DNA of 64,000 bases from Rhodospirillaceae bacterium (GCA_947467145.1 CANIGJ010000022.1:1-64000), one strand, 5' to 3'; counted from the first letter of the stretch, positions 44,019 through 54,804 are shown. Numbers and translations: made by a program. Notes: generated by a model from the sequence alone, not told the origin.

Positions 44019-45509
44019 TCAGTGTTTGGCCGCGCCGCCTTTGTCGCCGCCCTTGGTGGCGGGGGCGGCCGGGGCAACCTGAACGATGGCCGAGGCTGGC
44101 GCCAATTGGATTTCCTTGAGCGAGAGGGTCTGTCCCCACAAGGACAGGCGCGCGAGCGTAACGGGATAGGCTTCGGCGATGCCGACAGCGCGGCCCTTTT
44201 CGCGCGCGATGCGCTCCAGCTCGGTGATGCGGTCGTCGATGGCGGCGGCGGTGAGTTCGCGATCGAGCTTCAGATCGACGCGTGTCGAGGGCACGCCGGC
44301 CTCTTGCGCCACGGGGAAGCCGCGATCGTCGTTATTGGCAGGCACGCTGACGAACAGCACGCCGCGCCGTTTCATTTCGTCCAACGCCGGGCGAAGGGCT
44401 GCTTCGGAGGTCGCGAATTTCGAACCCATCACCTGAATGACGCCGGTATAGCCGGTGGCGGTGGCCAGCACCTGATGCAAACGCTGGATATTTTGCGTCG
44501 CGTCGAGATCGGTCAGCAGCGCCAGCGGCCCCGGATCGGAGATCGGGAAGTCTGACGGCTCCATCGGCAATTGCACCAAAGCCTCATGGCCGTTGGAGCG
44601 CCCGAGGCCGAGCCATTCGTCGAGATTGCGCGTGTAGGGATCGAAGGCGAGCGTGATGCCCGCCGGCGTTTGGCTGATGGCGGCCAGGGTCGCCGCGCGG
44701 CTCAAGCCCAGGCCGGTGACGATGATGGTTACGCGCGGCTTGTCGGCTGCACCTTCGAACGGGCGGGCATTTGCCCGCCACACACCCTGATTGCCGCGCG
44801 CGCGCGGCAGAGTGCCGAAGTCGGACGCTTCGCCATATTGCGGATCGGGTGGCGGGAGCGGTTTGCCCGCGGGCAGGACCGGGATGTCGCGATAGGCGGC
44901 TGCCGTGGCTGCCGGCGTCACCAGCCCGGCTGTATCGGCCGGCGCGGTCGGCGCCGCCTTGCCCTTGGCGCCTTTGGCTGCTGCGGGTGCCTGGGCGGGG
45001 GCTTGCGGGGCCAATGCTGCCTGCTGGGCGGGTGCCGCACCTTCGGCCGGTGCCGATGGTGTCATGCCGCCTTGCGGGGCGGCCTGCGCGGTTGCGGCCG
45101 GTGGCGCTGCGGGCGTTTCAGAACCCGCAGGGGCGTCCTGCGTACTGATGCCCTGCTTGGCCATCTCTTCGGACGACATCATGCGCCGGTTGCGCGAGAT
45201 GGTCATCGTCGAGCCGTCATCGGGCTCGGCCTTGTCGGGCCGCGTCTCGGCAATTTCCTCGTCGTCGCCATGTCCGCTGAAGACGAAGAAATAAGCGCCG
45301 CCGCCGGCAATCCCCAGGACCAAGGTCGCCGCGACCGCGATGATCGCGATCAGCTTGCCTTTGCCCTTTTTGGGCTCGTCGTCATCGTCGTCGGAAAAAT
45401 CCGGCTCGTCGTCGTCCTCGGATGGGCGATCGTCCTCGTCCGCCGCCGGAGCGGCGTCGAGATCGTCGTCATCATCGTCGTCATCGTCGTCGAGTTTCTT
45501 GTTCGCCAT
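44019..45509 (-). CDS. Divergent polysaccharide deacetylase (YibQ-type)
   Basis: This 496-residue protein begins with a cytoplasmic, very acidic tail: ten Asp at 7-16 and a further Asp run near 40-44. One membrane helix ([20 protein letters not shown]) and an Ala/Pro/Gln-rich linker (about 110-215) follow, then a divergent polysaccharide deacetylase domain (about 255-465: [39 protein letters not shown]). The NodB metal motif is not obvious. It is 26 bp upstream of rppH and follows ctpA; the order envC-ctpA-yibQ is common in Gram-negatives. Confidence 0.88.
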   Translation of the reverse strand: MANKKLDDDDDDDDDDLDAAPAADEDDRPSEDDDEPDFSDDDDDEPKKGKGKLIAIIAVAATLVLGIAGGGAYFFVFSGHGDDEEIAETRPDKAEPDDGSTMTISRNRRMMSSEEMAKQGISTQDAPAGSETPAAPPAATAQAAPQGGMTPSAPAEGAAPAQQAALAPQAPAQAPAAAKGAKGKAAPTAPADTAGLVTPAATAAAYRDIPVLPAGKPLPPPDPQYGEASDFGTLPRARGNQGVWRANARPFEGAADKPRVTIIVTGLGLSRAATLAAISQTPAGITLAFDPYTRNLDEWLGLGRSNGHEALVQLPMEPSDFPISDPGPLALLTDLDATQNIQRLHQVLATATGYTGVIQVMGSKFATSEAALRPALDEMKRRGVLFVSVPANNDDRGFPVAQEAGVPSTRVDLKLDRELTAAAIDDRITELERIAREKGRAVGIAEAYPVTLARLSLWGQTLSLKEIQLAPASAIVQVAPAAPATKGGDKGGAAKH

Positions 45510-45545
45510 ATGCCCTGATCTGTGGCGAGCGGACGCCGGCTAAGG

Positions 45546-46919
45546 TCAGCCCTTCTTTTGGCCGTTGAACATGGCCACGCCGCGCAGGATATCGAGTGCG
45601 CGCTGGAGCTGATAATCCTGGTCGGGCTGCGCCGTCGGCCCATCGCCGACGCGGTCGGCCGGTGGACGGCTTTCGCCGTTTTCCGGTTTTGCCGCATTCG
45701 GATCGGCCGGCGTCGCGGGCGTCGATGTCTCGCCCAGCGCGTTCGGCCGCTCGATGGCGCCCTTCAGATCGGATTCGCGACGGCGGACCTGATTGGCACC
45801 CGCGACGGTTTCGACGCGCGCCTGTTCGACGAAGATGTCGGGCTCGATCCCGGTCTTCTGGATCGAACGGCCGGACGGCGTGTAATAGAGCGCCGTCGTC
45901 AGGCGCATTGCGCCGTACTGACCGAGCGGACGGATGGTCTGCACCGAGCCTTTGCCGAACGAGGTCGTGCCGAGCACGATCGCGCGCTTATGGTCCTGCA
46001 ACGCACCGGCGACGATTTCCGACGCCGAGGCCGAGCCGCCATTGATCAGGATGATGATCGGCTTGCCCTTGGCGAGATCGCCCGGACGCGCGTTGAAGCG
46101 CTGCTGATCTTCCTTGGCGCGGCTGCGGGTGGAGACGATTTCACCCTGTTCGAGGAACGCATCCGACACCGCGACCGCCTGATCGAGTAGGCCGCCCGGG
46201 TTGTTGCGCAGATCGAGCACGACGCCTTTGAACTTGTCGCCCATTTGCGTGAGCATCTTGGTCATCTCGGTCTTGATGCCGTCTGCGGTGGGCTGGCTGA
46301 AGGACGAGATGCGCAAGTAAGCGACGTCATTGCCTTCGACGCGCGAACGCACGGTGCGGATCGGGATCACCGCGCGGGTGACCGCCACATCGAACGGTTC
46401 TTTGTTGGCGCGCACGATCGTCAGCTTGATATCGGTGCCGACCTTGCCGCGCATCATTTCGACCGCGTCGTTCAAGGTCATGCCCTGGACCTGCTTGCCG
46501 TCCAGATGCGAAATCAGATCGCCGGGCTCGAGGCCGGCGCGGCTGGCAGGCGTATCGTCGATGGGCGAGACGACTTTGACGAGGCCGTTCTCCATCGACA
46601 CTTCGATGCCGAGCCCGCCGAAATTGCCGCGGGTCTGGACCTGCATGTCCTTGTAGCTTTTGGCGTTCATGTAGCTCGAATGCGGATCGAGCGAGGACAG
46701 CATGCCGGTGATGGCGGCTTCGATGAGGGCCTCGTCGCCGACTTCGTCGACGTAATTGGCGCGCACCTGCTCGAACACATCGCCGAATAGGTTCAGCAGC
46801 CGGTAGGTCGCTTCATCGTTTTTCTTTTCCTTGTCCACGGCCGGCTTGTCAGCCGCGAACGTGGGTCCGGATGCCAAAAGAAACGCGGCGGCGGCCGCTG
46901 TAAACAACGCCTTTCTCAT
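45546..46919 (-). CDS. ctpA: S41 family C-terminal processing protease
   Basis: This 457-residue protease has a signal peptide (about 1-22), PDZ domain (about 95-180, GIEVSMENGLVKVVSPIDDT) and S41 core with the Ser298/Lys323 dyad (NGGSASASEIVAGAL, TTSFGKGSVQT). The 25-residue spacing matches the family. Periplasmic CtpA trims or degrades envelope proteins, including cell-wall hydrolase regulators. Its start overlaps the envC stop (ATGA). The C-terminal 70 residues are Pro/Ala-rich. Confidence 0.95.
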   Translation of the reverse strand: MRKALFTAAAAAFLLASGPTFAADKPAVDKEKKNDEATYRLLNLFGDVFEQVRANYVDEVGDEALIEAAITGMLSSLDPHSSYMNAKSYKDMQVQTRGNFGGLGIEVSMENGLVKVVSPIDDTPASRAGLEPGDLISHLDGKQVQGMTLNDAVEMMRGKVGTDIKLTIVRANKEPFDVAVTRAVIPIRTVRSRVEGNDVAYLRISSFSQPTADGIKTEMTKMLTQMGDKFKGVVLDLRNNPGGLLDQAVAVSDAFLEQGEIVSTRSRAKEDQQRFNARPGDLAKGKPIIILINGGSASASEIVAGALQDHKRAIVLGTTSFGKGSVQTIRPLGQYGAMRLTTALYYTPSGRSIQKTGIEPDIFVEQARVETVAGANQVRRRESDLKGAIERPNALGETSTPATPADPNAAKPENGESRPPADRVGDGPTAQPDQDYQLQRALDILRGVAMFNGQKKG

Positions 46920-48157
46920 CCGTTTGCCTTACCTTTTCGTGCTGCCAGCCAGGGCAGAGGGTTAATTGGCTGTCCGTTGCGTCTCAGTTCGACGTAGAGC
47001 GAAGGCGATGTATCCGCCGCCGGATCCATGATCCCCACCGGTTCGCCGGACAACAAGCGTTGTCCGACCGTGGCATCGATCCGGGATAACCCAGCCAGGA
47101 GCGTATGATATCCCTCGCTGTGTTCGATGATCAAGAGTTGCCCATACGCGCGGAAGGGCCCGGCGAACACTACTTTTCCCTCATATGGGGCAACGACCTG
47201 GGCGCCGGGGCGGGTTTCGATGTCCAAACCCTTGCGGCTGATGCCGGTCGACATGGGTTCGCCATATTGGCCGGAAATTCTCCCTACGGCGGGCATGGGT
47301 AATTGACCCTGCGCCTGGCTCATACTCCTGCCGGTGGCGAAGGGGGCGGCGCTGGCCACCTGAGTGTCTTTGGGCTCGGCCTTTTTTGCTGGCGTTGGCG
47401 CCGGTGCGGCGGCGCGCGGCGGGGCGGGCGGGGTCGGCTTGGCGCCGGGCTCGCGTTCCAGTTCTAGGCCTTCGAACAACTCGCGCAGGCCTTCGGCCTC
47501 GCGGCCCAATTTATCCAGGCGCGCGATTTCGCTCTGGCGTTCGGCCAGGGTCTGTTTCTGTTGGGTGTTCACGGCGACGAGCTGCTTATCGAGCTCGATA
47601 CGTTCGGCGCGCAAGGTGGCGCCCGCACTCGTCAGTTCCTTGCGCCGCGTGGCGATGGTGGCGCGCGTCTCGGCCAGCGATTCCAGATCGTCCTTTAAGG
47701 TGGCAGCCCGCCCTTCGATCTGCGGCACGACGCCGCGCAGCACGATGGCGGCGCGCACCAGGTCCGACGGTTCGGCTGGATAGGCGACGACGGCCTCGGG
47801 CGGCAGGCGCGACATGCGTTGCAGCGCCGTCAGCAATTGTCCGTAGGTCTTGCGGCCCTCGGTGAGTGCCGCGCGCTTCTGCTTCTCGGTGGTGTCGAGC
47901 ACGGCGATCTCGGTTTCGAGATCCTGCATACGCTGCTCGAGATCGCGGATCGATTGCGCCATATCGACGCGCGCGCGCGTCACATCGGTGATTTCCTGGC
48001 TCAGCGATTTGGCGCGTTCGTCGAGTGCGTCGGATTTCTGCTGGCCGGATTTGATCTGCCGTTCGATTTCCTGCAGCCGCTTGTTCATATCCTGCGCAGA
48101 CGCAGGGACAGTACTCAGCAGGGCGATGGAAAGCGTGGCGGCGAGGCCAAATTTCAC
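46916..48157 (-). CDS. envC: Murein hydrolase activator EnvC
   Basis: This 413-residue protein has a signal peptide (about 1-22), a long coiled coil (about 25-240), a Pro/Ala-rich linker and a C-terminal LytM domain (about 300-405: GRISGQYGEPMSTGISRKGL, VVAPYEGKVVFAGPFRAYGQ). EnvC is recruited by FtsX and activates amidases at the septum; ftsEX are at 17147-18786. The start is a GTG at 48157 overlapping the gpmI stop as GTGA; the stop overlaps ctpA. Both overlaps mark an operon. Confidence 0.92.
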   Translation of the reverse strand: MKFGLAATLSIALLSTVPASAQDMNKRLQEIERQIKSGQQKSDALDERAKSLSQEITDVTRARVDMAQSIRDLEQRMQDLETEIAVLDTTEKQKRAALTEGRKTYGQLLTALQRMSRLPPEAVVAYPAEPSDLVRAAIVLRGVVPQIEGRAATLKDDLESLAETRATIATRRKELTSAGATLRAERIELDKQLVAVNTQQKQTLAERQSEIARLDKLGREAEGLRELFEGLELEREPGAKPTPPAPPRAAAPAPTPAKKAEPKDTQVASAAPFATGRSMSQAQGQLPMPAVGRISGQYGEPMSTGISRKGLDIETRPGAQVVAPYEGKVVFAGPFRAYGQLLIIEHSEGYHTLLAGLSRIDATVGQRLLSGEPVGIMDPAADTSPSLYVELRRNGQPINPLPWLAARKGKANG

Positions 48158-49728
48158 TTCGCGGCGACCAGCGCGCTGGCGTTGATCAATGAGTGACCGG
48201 TCATTTCCTGGGGCGCCGGGATATGCATGAGTTCGAGGATCGTGGGCGCGACATCGGCCAGTACACCGTGGCCGACATTCGTGACGCCGGCGGGCGGGTT
48301 CACCATGATGAACGGCACCAGCGATAACGTATGCGCCGTGTGCGGCTGGTGATGTTCTTCGTCGTACATATCCTCGCAATTGCCGTGGTCGGCGGTGATG
48401 AGCAAGGTGCCGCCCTTTTCGACCATGATCGCTTCGAGCCGGCCGAGGCAGACATCGATCGTCTCGGCCGCCTGCTTGGCCGCATCGAAAATGCCGGTGT
48501 GGCCGACCATGTCGCCGTTGGCGTAATTGACAACGACGAGATCGAATTTGTCGGACCGGATCGCGTCCACCAGCTTGTCGGTAACTTCAATCGCCGACAT
48601 CGCGGGCTTCATGTCATAGGTCGCGACTTTCGGCGATGGCACCAGGATACGTTCTTCGCCCGGGAATTCGCGCTCGTCGCCGCCGTTCAGGAAGAACGTG
48701 ACGTGCGCGTATTTCTCCGTCTCGGCGATGCGCAATTGCGTAAGGCCGGCATCCGCGATCACCTGGCCTAGGACATTGGTGAGGGCGCGTTGCGGGAACA
48801 AGGTGGTGAGATGTTTGCTCAACGCCTCGGAATAATCGGTCATGCCGACGCGATGCGAAAAGGCGATCCGGCGCTTGCGCGCAAAGCCGGTGAAGTCGGG
48901 ATCGACCAGGGTCGTGAGGAACTGCCGGGCGCGATCGGCGCGGTAGTTGAACATGACGAAGGCATCGCGATCCTTCATGCCGGTGTAGCCGTCAATGATG
49001 GCGGGCAGCATGAATTCGTCGGTCTTGCCGGCGAGATAGGAATTGTTGATCGCCGTGATCGCATCGGGGGCCGCGTTGCCTTCGCCTTCGACGACCGCAT
49101 TGTAGGCGCGCACCACGCGATCCCAGTTTTTATCGCGGTCCATGGCGAAGTAACGCCCGGTCACCGTAGCGATCTGGAAATTCGTGCAGTCCTTCAGCAT
49201 CTCAAGGACGTTGGTGACGAACCCCACCGCAGAGGACGGCGGTGTGTCGCGCCCGTCGAGGAAGGCATGCAGGCGGGTTTGCACGCCGGCCTTATCCAGC
49301 ACGCGCACCAGCGCGATCAGGTGATCCTGCATCGAATGCACGCCGCCCGGCGACACTAGGCCCATCAGGTGGCACACGCGACCCTTATTGGCCGATAGGT
49401 CGTCGTTGAGGCCGATGAGCGCCGGCAGGCTCGCGATGGTGCCGTCCTTGATCGCCTGATCGATGCGCGGCAGTTCCTGCATGACGATGCGTCCCGCGCC
49501 GATATTCATATGGCCGACCTCGGAATTGCCCATTTGCCCGGTCGGCAGGCCGACATGCAGTTCGGAGGCTTCGAGGGTCGAGCGCGGATAGGTGGCGCGC
49601 ATGCGGTCGATGACGGGGGTATCGGCAGCGGCGATCGCGTTGTCGGCGCCGCCGTCGCGTTCGCCCCAGCCGTCGAGGACGCAGAGGACGACGGGCTTCG
49701 GGCGGTTCTTTGAATTCGGTATTGTCAT
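48154..49728 (-). CDS. gpmI: 2,3-bisphosphoglycerate-independent phosphoglycerate mutase
   Basis: This 524-residue protein has the manganese-dependent family motifs VVLCVLDGWGERDGGADNAI, the phosphoserine loop LPTGQMGNSEVGHMNIGAGR, LDGRDTPPSSA, NYRADRARQF and TADHGNCEDM. It converts 3- to 2-phosphoglycerate. It lies between rlmH (13-bp gap) and envC (4-bp overlap). Confidence 0.96.
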   Translation of the reverse strand: MTIPNSKNRPKPVVLCVLDGWGERDGGADNAIAAADTPVIDRMRATYPRSTLEASELHVGLPTGQMGNSEVGHMNIGAGRIVMQELPRIDQAIKDGTIASLPALIGLNDDLSANKGRVCHLMGLVSPGGVHSMQDHLIALVRVLDKAGVQTRLHAFLDGRDTPPSSAVGFVTNVLEMLKDCTNFQIATVTGRYFAMDRDKNWDRVVRAYNAVVEGEGNAAPDAITAINNSYLAGKTDEFMLPAIIDGYTGMKDRDAFVMFNYRADRARQFLTTLVDPDFTGFARKRRIAFSHRVGMTDYSEALSKHLTTLFPQRALTNVLGQVIADAGLTQLRIAETEKYAHVTFFLNGGDEREFPGEERILVPSPKVATYDMKPAMSAIEVTDKLVDAIRSDKFDLVVVNYANGDMVGHTGIFDAAKQAAETIDVCLGRLEAIMVEKGGTLLITADHGNCEDMYDEEHHQPHTAHTLSLVPFIMVNPPAGVTNVGHGVLADVAPTILELMHIPAPQEMTGHSLINASALVAAK

Positions 49729-49741
49729 GATGGCTATGCGG

Positions 49742-50191
49742 TTAACGGTGATAGGGATGGTTCGTCAAGATGCATTGCGCGCGATAGATCTGTTCGATCA
49801 GCATGGTCCGCGCGAGCATATGCGGCCAGGTCATGGCGCTCAGCGATAACGTGAACGACGCTTGCTTGAGTAGGCTGCCATCCAAGCCGTCCGCGCCGCC
49901 GATCAAAAAGGCGATGGGGCCATGTTCCTGCCACTCGTTCATCTTGGTCGCAAAGGCCTTGCTGTCGAGGCTTTTACCGCCGGCATCCATGCAGACCAGC
50001 CAGACGCGTTCGGGGATCGCTTTCTTTAAAAGTTCGCCTTCGCGCGCCTTCAATTCGGCACCGCTGAGCGGACGTTTCTCCTCGACCTCGCGCAAGGTCA
50101 GGGGCCAGGTGATGCGTTTCGCGTAATCGTCCCACAGGGTCCGGGTGGGGCCCGTTTTCATGCGTCCCACGGCGGCGACAACGATATCCAT
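49742..50191 (-). CDS. rlmH: 23S rRNA (pseudouridine1915-N3)-methyltransferase
   Basis: This 149-residue SPOUT methyltransferase has the family blocks YAKRITWPLTLREVEEKR, MDAGGKSLDSKAFA, IAFLIGGADGLDGSLLKQAS and LSLSAMTWPHMLARTMLIEQ. It methylates pseudouridine 1915 on assembled 70S ribosomes. ATG 50191 is chosen because GGAGG lies 4 nt upstream; the GTG just before it is too close to that site. It follows rsfS, the standard pairing. Confidence 0.95.
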   Translation of the reverse strand: MDIVVAAVGRMKTGPTRTLWDDYAKRITWPLTLREVEEKRPLSGAELKAREGELLKKAIPERVWLVCMDAGGKSLDSKAFATKMNEWQEHGPIAFLIGGADGLDGSLLKQASFTLSLSAMTWPHMLARTMLIEQIYRAQCILTNHPYHR

Positions 50192-50251
50192 CACGCCTCC
50201 GCGCGTCGCACAGACTATATCTCGCCGGCCGTCTTCGGCCGTGGCGTCAGG

Positions 50252-50683
50252 TCAGACCGGGGCAGCCGCCAATGGTTTGGCCGCGCGCGGCGCCGGTGTG
50301 CCCCAAATCTTCTCCAGTTCGTAAAACTTCCGCACATCGGATCGGAAGACGTGAACGACGACGTCGCCCCCATCGACCAGAACCCAATCGCCCTGCTCAA
50401 GACCCTCGACGGGGACCTTGCGTTGGCCGGCGGATTTGAATTTTTCCCGGAGATGTTCGGCCATGGAGGCGACGTGGCGTTGTGACGTGCCGGTCGCGAT
50501 GACCATGAAGTCGGCAAAATCGGTTTTGCCTGAAAGATCGATGACGACCACGTCTTGCGCTTTGTCATCATCGAGAGACGCCGTGACCAGATCGACGAGG
50601 TTGTCGCGTTCGGGAAGCGTCGGTTTTTGACGAGCTATGGTTTTGATCTCCCTAACCTGCCGTCGTGACCCGCGGGGCCCCAT
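50252..50683 (-). CDS. rsfS: Ribosome silencing factor
   Basis: This 143-residue protein has the RsfS core DKAQDVVVIDLSGKTDFADF, MVIATGTSQRHVASMAEHL and GDWVLVDGGDVVVHVF. It binds ribosomal protein L14 and blocks subunit joining in starvation. The ATG at 50683 shares its A with the nadD stop (TGATG), so translation is coupled. The C-terminus (TPAPRAAKPLAAAPV) is a short Ala/Pro tail. Confidence 0.94.
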   Translation of the reverse strand: MGPRGSRRQVREIKTIARQKPTLPERDNLVDLVTASLDDDKAQDVVVIDLSGKTDFADFMVIATGTSQRHVASMAEHLREKFKSAGQRKVPVEGLEQGDWVLVDGGDVVVHVFRSDVRKFYELEKIWGTPAPRAAKPLAAAPV

Positions 50684-51261
50684 CAAAGAGACGCCCGACG
50701 CTGACGAATCCGTGTGGCCGAAGTTGCGTCAGGCGCCATTCCGACAAAGACCCAGGCTGGCGCCCTTCGCTCGGCAAGCCGGTAGGCCCGGACATCCGGA
50801 ACCCGAAAGCGTGCGAAACGTTTCGCCGCCCGGCCCGTCAACGCCCTGTAAGAATAGGAAGGTCGCGGAAAAATCGCAATGGGAACCGTACGCATAATCG
50901 CGCTCCAGTTCCGCCATTGTGGCAATTGGATGAAATTGTCGGCCCCGAGCAGGAAGACGAAGCGGTTTTGCGGAAACCGGACACGTAGTTGTCGCAAAGT
51001 ATCGATAGTATATCGCGTTCCCATATCGCGCTCGATCTCGCTCACGACGATGCGATCTTCATCCTCGGCGACGATTCGGGCCTGGGCGAGGCGCTCGGCG
51101 AACGGCCCCATGCCGTCGACCGATTTCAACGGATTTTGCGGCGAGACCAGCCACCAGACCTCGTCGAGGCCCAGGCGGTCGAGCGCGGTCCGGCTGAGAT
51201 GCAGATGGCCCTTATGCGCGGGATTGAAGGACCCTCCGAGGAGGCCGACGCGCTTGCTCAT
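50683..51261 (-). CDS. nadD: Nicotinate-nucleotide adenylyltransferase
   Basis: This 192-residue protein starts MSKRVGLLGGSFNPAHKGHL, the nucleotidyltransferase GSFxPxHxGH motif, with VWWLVSPQNPLK, FVFLLGADNFIQLPQWRNW and the C-terminal SATRIRQ. It adenylates nicotinate mononucleotide in NAD synthesis. The start is ATG 51261, 28 bp after proA. It is coupled to rsfS by a 1-nt overlap. Confidence 0.95.
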   Translation of the reverse strand: MSKRVGLLGGSFNPAHKGHLHLSRTALDRLGLDEVWWLVSPQNPLKSVDGMGPFAERLAQARIVAEDEDRIVVSEIERDMGTRYTIDTLRQLRVRFPQNRFVFLLGADNFIQLPQWRNWSAIMRTVPIAIFPRPSYSYRALTGRAAKRFARFRVPDVRAYRLAERRAPAWVFVGMAPDATSATRIRQRRASL

Positions 51262-51289
51262 CCAAATTTGCTCATTCGGGCAGGTTGGC

Positions 51290-52555
51290 TCATCCGGGAC
51301 GGACTTGGCCGGTGCCGCGCACGACATATTTGAAGGTCGTGAGCTGTTCGACGCCGACGGGGCCGCGGGCATGCATCTTGCCGGTCGAGATGCCGATCTC
51401 CGCACCCATGCCGAATTCGCCGCCATCGGCGAACTGGGTCGAGGCGTTGTGCAACGCGATGGCGCTGTTCACCCCATTGAGGAATTTCTCCGCCGTCGCC
51501 TGATTGGCGGTCACAATCGCGTCGGTATGTTCGGTCCCATACGTATTGATGTGGCGTACGGCTTCATCGACGCCGTCGACTTGCTTCACCGAAATGATGG
51601 CATCGAGATATTCGGTGCGCCAATCTTCTTCGGTGGCGGGAATGACGTGTTTATCCAGCGCCTGTACGGCGGCATCGCCGCGGATTTCGCAGCCCGCCGC
51701 AGTGAGCGCTTCGAGGATCAAGGGCAGGTGCGTCTTCATGACGCTTTTGTCGACGAGGAGTGTTTCCGTCGCGCCACAGACCGACGTGCGCCGCATTTTG
51801 GCGTTCAGCACGATCGCCTTGGCCATCCCTGCATCGGCGTCCTTGTCGATATAGGTGTGGCACAGTCCTTCGAGGTGCGCGAAGACGGGAACCTTGGCTT
51901 CTTTCTGCACGCGCTCGACCAAGGATTTGCCGCCGCGCGGCACGATCACGTCGATGATGCCGCTCATGGCCAGCATTTCGCCGACGGCGGCGCGATCGGT
52001 CGTCGGCACCATCTGCAAGGCGGCCTGCGGCAGATTGGCGGCGCGCAAACCCTGCTGCATGCAATCCAGAATGATCTTGGATGAATGGAAACTATCCGAG
52101 CCGCCGCGCAGGATCGCCGCATTGCCGGATTTAAGGCAAAGTGCCCCGGCATCCGCCGTCACGTTGGGGCGCGATTCATAAATGATGCCGATGACGCCGA
52201 GTGGCACACGCACGCGTTCGATATGCAGGCCGTTGGGACGATCCCATTCGGTGATCTTCGATCCGACGGGATCGGGCAGGGCAGCGACTTCCTCGATCGC
52301 TTTCGCCATGGCCTCGATGCGTTTGTCGTCGAGCTTGAGGCGGTCGAGGATCGACTCGGTGAGGCCTTTCTCGCGTCCATCCTTCATGTCGAGATCGTTG
52401 GCGGCGATGATTTCGCTTTTGCGCGCGCGCAAGGCAGCGGCGGCTTCGGTCAGCGCGCGCGTCTTGGCTTGCGGATCGGCGAGCGCCAGCACGCCGGCTG
52501 CGTCTTTGGCGGCGCGGCCGATGCCCAGCATCAGATCGTGGATGTTGGCGCTCAT
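51290..52555 (-). CDS. proA: Glutamate-5-semialdehyde dehydrogenase
   Basis: This 421-residue protein has the family sequences [60 protein letters not shown] and the catalytic-cysteine region [16 protein letters not shown]. It reduces glutamyl-5-phosphate to the semialdehyde in proline synthesis. Its start overlaps the proB stop by 4 bp, so the two pathway enzymes are made together. Confidence 0.97.
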   Translation of the reverse strand: MSANIHDLMLGIGRAAKDAAGVLALADPQAKTRALTEAAAALRARKSEIIAANDLDMKDGREKGLTESILDRLKLDDKRIEAMAKAIEEVAALPDPVGSKITEWDRPNGLHIERVRVPLGVIGIIYESRPNVTADAGALCLKSGNAAILRGGSDSFHSSKIILDCMQQGLRAANLPQAALQMVPTTDRAAVGEMLAMSGIIDVIVPRGGKSLVERVQKEAKVPVFAHLEGLCHTYIDKDADAGMAKAIVLNAKMRRTSVCGATETLLVDKSVMKTHLPLILEALTAAGCEIRGDAAVQALDKHVIPATEEDWRTEYLDAIISVKQVDGVDEAVRHINTYGTEHTDAIVTANQATAEKFLNGVNSAIALHNASTQFADGGEFGMGAEIGISTGKMHARGPVGVEQLTTFKYVVRGTGQVRPG

Positions 52556-53673
52556 AGGATCACCAGATCGTCGCGATGCACCATCGCGTCGCGTCCACGG
52601 TAACCGAGCAAGCCTTCGATTTCATCCGTTTTGTGCCCGATGATTCGGCGCGCATCGTCGGCGGAATAATTGACCAGCCCGCGCGCCACGTCGCGTCCGT
52701 CGCGCCGCCGGATCGTGACCGCATCGCCGCGCTGGAAACCGCCGGTCACGTCTATGATGCCGGCGGGCAGGAGCGAGCGGCCTTGGCCGAGCGCCTTGGC
52801 CGCACCTTCATCGACGATCAACACACCGGCGGGCTGCAATGAGCCGCCGATCCAGGTCTTGCGCGCGGTCTGCGGATTGCCCGACGGCAGGAACCAGGTG
52901 CACGCCCCTTCGCGTTCGAGCGAGGTCAACGGATGATCCTGGCGGCCGTCGGCGATGATCATGGCGCAGCCGGAATTCATGCACAGCTTGGCGGCGACCA
53001 GTTTGGTGACCATGCCGCCGCGCGCGTCCGCCGAATTGGAGGCTCCCGCCATGGCTTCGATCTCGGGCGTCAGTTCGCTGATTTCCGATAGCTTCTTGGC
53101 CGCCGGGTCCTTGTGCGGATCGGCGGTATAGAGCCCGTCGATGGTGGACAGCAGCACGAGCAAGTCGGCGCTGACCATGGACGCGACGCGCGCCGCCAAA
53201 CGGTCGTTGTCGCCGAAACGGATTTCGTCGGTGGCGACGGTATCGTTCTCGTTGATCAAGGGTACGGCGCCGACGCTCAACAGTGTCATGAGCGTGGAGC
53301 GCGCATTGAGGTAACGGCGGCGGTTTTCGGAATCGTCCAGCGTGAGCAGGATCTGCGCGACCGAGGTGCCGTGCGCGCCCAGGCGTTCCTGATAGGCATG
53401 CGCCAGGCGGATCATGCCGGCGGCGGCGGCGGCCTGCTTTTCTTCCAGGCGCAATTCGCCGGGCTTGAAGCCGAGATAGCGCCGCCCCAATGCCACCGCG
53501 CCGGACGATACGAGAATGACTTCCTGGCCGCGCGCGCGCCACGCGGCGACCTCGTCGGTCAGCGAGGTGAGCCAGGATTCATGCAGCTTGCCTTGTTTGT
53601 CGACCAGCAGGGCCGAGCCCACTTTGACGACGACGCGTTTGGCATTCTTCAGACGATCGAGCTGCGTGCTCAT
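52552..53673 (-). CDS. proB: Glutamate 5-kinase
   Basis: This 373-residue protein has an amino-acid-kinase domain (about 8-260: [55 protein letters not shown] and [12 protein letters not shown]) and a C-terminal PUA domain (about 280-365). It performs the first, proline-inhibited step of proline synthesis. Its start overlaps the obgE stop (ATGA). Confidence 0.97.
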   Translation of the reverse strand: MSTQLDRLKNAKRVVVKVGSALLVDKQGKLHESWLTSLTDEVAAWRARGQEVILVSSGAVALGRRYLGFKPGELRLEEKQAAAAAGMIRLAHAYQERLGAHGTSVAQILLTLDDSENRRRYLNARSTLMTLLSVGAVPLINENDTVATDEIRFGDNDRLAARVASMVSADLLVLLSTIDGLYTADPHKDPAAKKLSEISELTPEIEAMAGASNSADARGGMVTKLVAAKLCMNSGCAMIIADGRQDHPLTSLEREGACTWFLPSGNPQTARKTWIGGSLQPAGVLIVDEGAAKALGQGRSLLPAGIIDVTGGFQRGDAVTIRRRDGRDVARGLVNYSADDARRIIGHKTDEIEGLLGYRGRDAMVHRDDLVIL

Positions 53674-54770
53674 GCTTCGTCCTCGTCGAAATCCTCATCC
53701 TCGTCGTCGAATTCCGCGAAGCGGTCGAGATCGTTGGGATTGGCGATCAGGATCGAGCGATCGTCGGCGCCGGCCTTGGCGCGTTCTTCCTTGATGATGC
53801 GATGCAGCTCGACCAGCACGTCCCCTATCCCCATGCCGGCGACGGCCGAGATCGGGAAGACGTCCTTCTTGATCGAACGTTTGAGCGCGGCTTTTTTCTT
53901 CTTCACCTCGTCGGGCGGCAGCGCATCGATCTTGTTCAGCGCCACGATCTCGATCTTATCGGCGAGGCCGCCGCCGTAGGCTTCCAGCTCGTGGCGCACG
54001 GTGCGATAGCTGTCGGCGGGTTTTTCCTCCGTTGCATCGATCAGATGCAGCAGCACGCGGCAGCGTTCGATATGACCCAGGAAGCGGTCGCCGAGCCCGG
54101 CGCCTTCATGCGCGCCTTCGATCAGGCCGGGAATGTCGGCGATGACGAATTCGTCCTGGCCGACATGGCCGACGCCGAGATTGGGATGCAGCGTCGTGAA
54201 GGGATAATTCGCGATCTTGGGGCGCGCGCGCGTGACGGCGGCGAGGAAGGTCGATTTGCCCGCATTGGGCAATCCGACCAGGCCGACGTCGGCGATCAGT
54301 TTCAGGCGCAACCAGATCCAGCGTTCCGCGCCGGGCCAGCCGGGCATAGCGCGTTCGGGCGCCTGGTTGGTGGAGGTCTTGAAATGCGCATTGCCGAAGC
54401 CGCCGTCGCCGCCCTTCAGCAGCACGATGCGTTGGCCGACCTTGACCAGATCGGCGAGTACGGTCTCGCGTTCTTCGTCCAACACCTGGGTGCCGACGGG
54501 GACGCGCATGACCACCGCATCGGACGCGGGGCCGGTGCGGTTCTGGCCTTTGCCGTCGCCGCCCTTGCGCGCCTTGAAATGCTGCTGATAGCGAAAATCG
54601 ATCAGGGTGTTCAGCCCATCGACGCATTCGACGATGACGTCACCGCCGCGCCCGCCGTTGCCGCCATCCGGTCCACCATATTCGATGAACTTCTCGCGGC
54701 GGAAACCGACGCAACCGTCGCCGCCGTCACCGCTTTGGATGAAGACTTTTGTCTGATCGAGGAATTTCAT
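53670..54770 (-). CDS. obgE: Obg family GTPase
   Basis: This 366-residue protein has the glycine-rich Obg fold (about 1-158), then the GTPase domain with G1 [12 protein letters not shown] (163-174), [20 protein letters not shown] (G3) and NKIDALP (G4). The C-terminus ends in an acidic tail ([16 protein letters not shown]). It aids 50S assembly and links growth to stress. The start is ATG 54770. It heads the run of eleven co-oriented genes down to rppH. An 8-bp stem lies in its leader. Confidence 0.96.
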   Translation of the reverse strand: MKFLDQTKVFIQSGDGGDGCVGFRREKFIEYGGPDGGNGGRGGDVIVECVDGLNTLIDFRYQQHFKARKGGDGKGQNRTGPASDAVVMRVPVGTQVLDEERETVLADLVKVGQRIVLLKGGDGGFGNAHFKTSTNQAPERAMPGWPGAERWIWLRLKLIADVGLVGLPNAGKSTFLAAVTRARPKIANYPFTTLHPNLGVGHVGQDEFVIADIPGLIEGAHEGAGLGDRFLGHIERCRVLLHLIDATEEKPADSYRTVRHELEAYGGGLADKIEIVALNKIDALPPDEVKKKKAALKRSIKKDVFPISAVAGMGIGDVLVELHRIIKEERAKAGADDRSILIANPNDLDRFAEFDDEDEDFDEDEA

Positions 54771-54783
54771 CGTCGTTAAATGG

Positions 54784-54804
54784 GGCGCCGATCGCGTCGG
54801 CGCC
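54784..54804. promoter_or_regulatory. Hairpin in the obgE leader
   Basis: GGCGCCGA (54784-54791) and TCGGCGCC (54797-54804) form a perfect 8-bp stem with a 5-nt loop, ending 13 bp before the obgE ATG. No T-run follows on the minus strand, so it is more likely an mRNA-structure or protein-binding element than a terminator. Confidence 0.45.

Noticed and set aside
45440..45509. Repeat tract resembling a tandem array
   Set aside because: It is a trinucleotide Asp-codon run inside a gene, not a CRISPR or minisatellite array.
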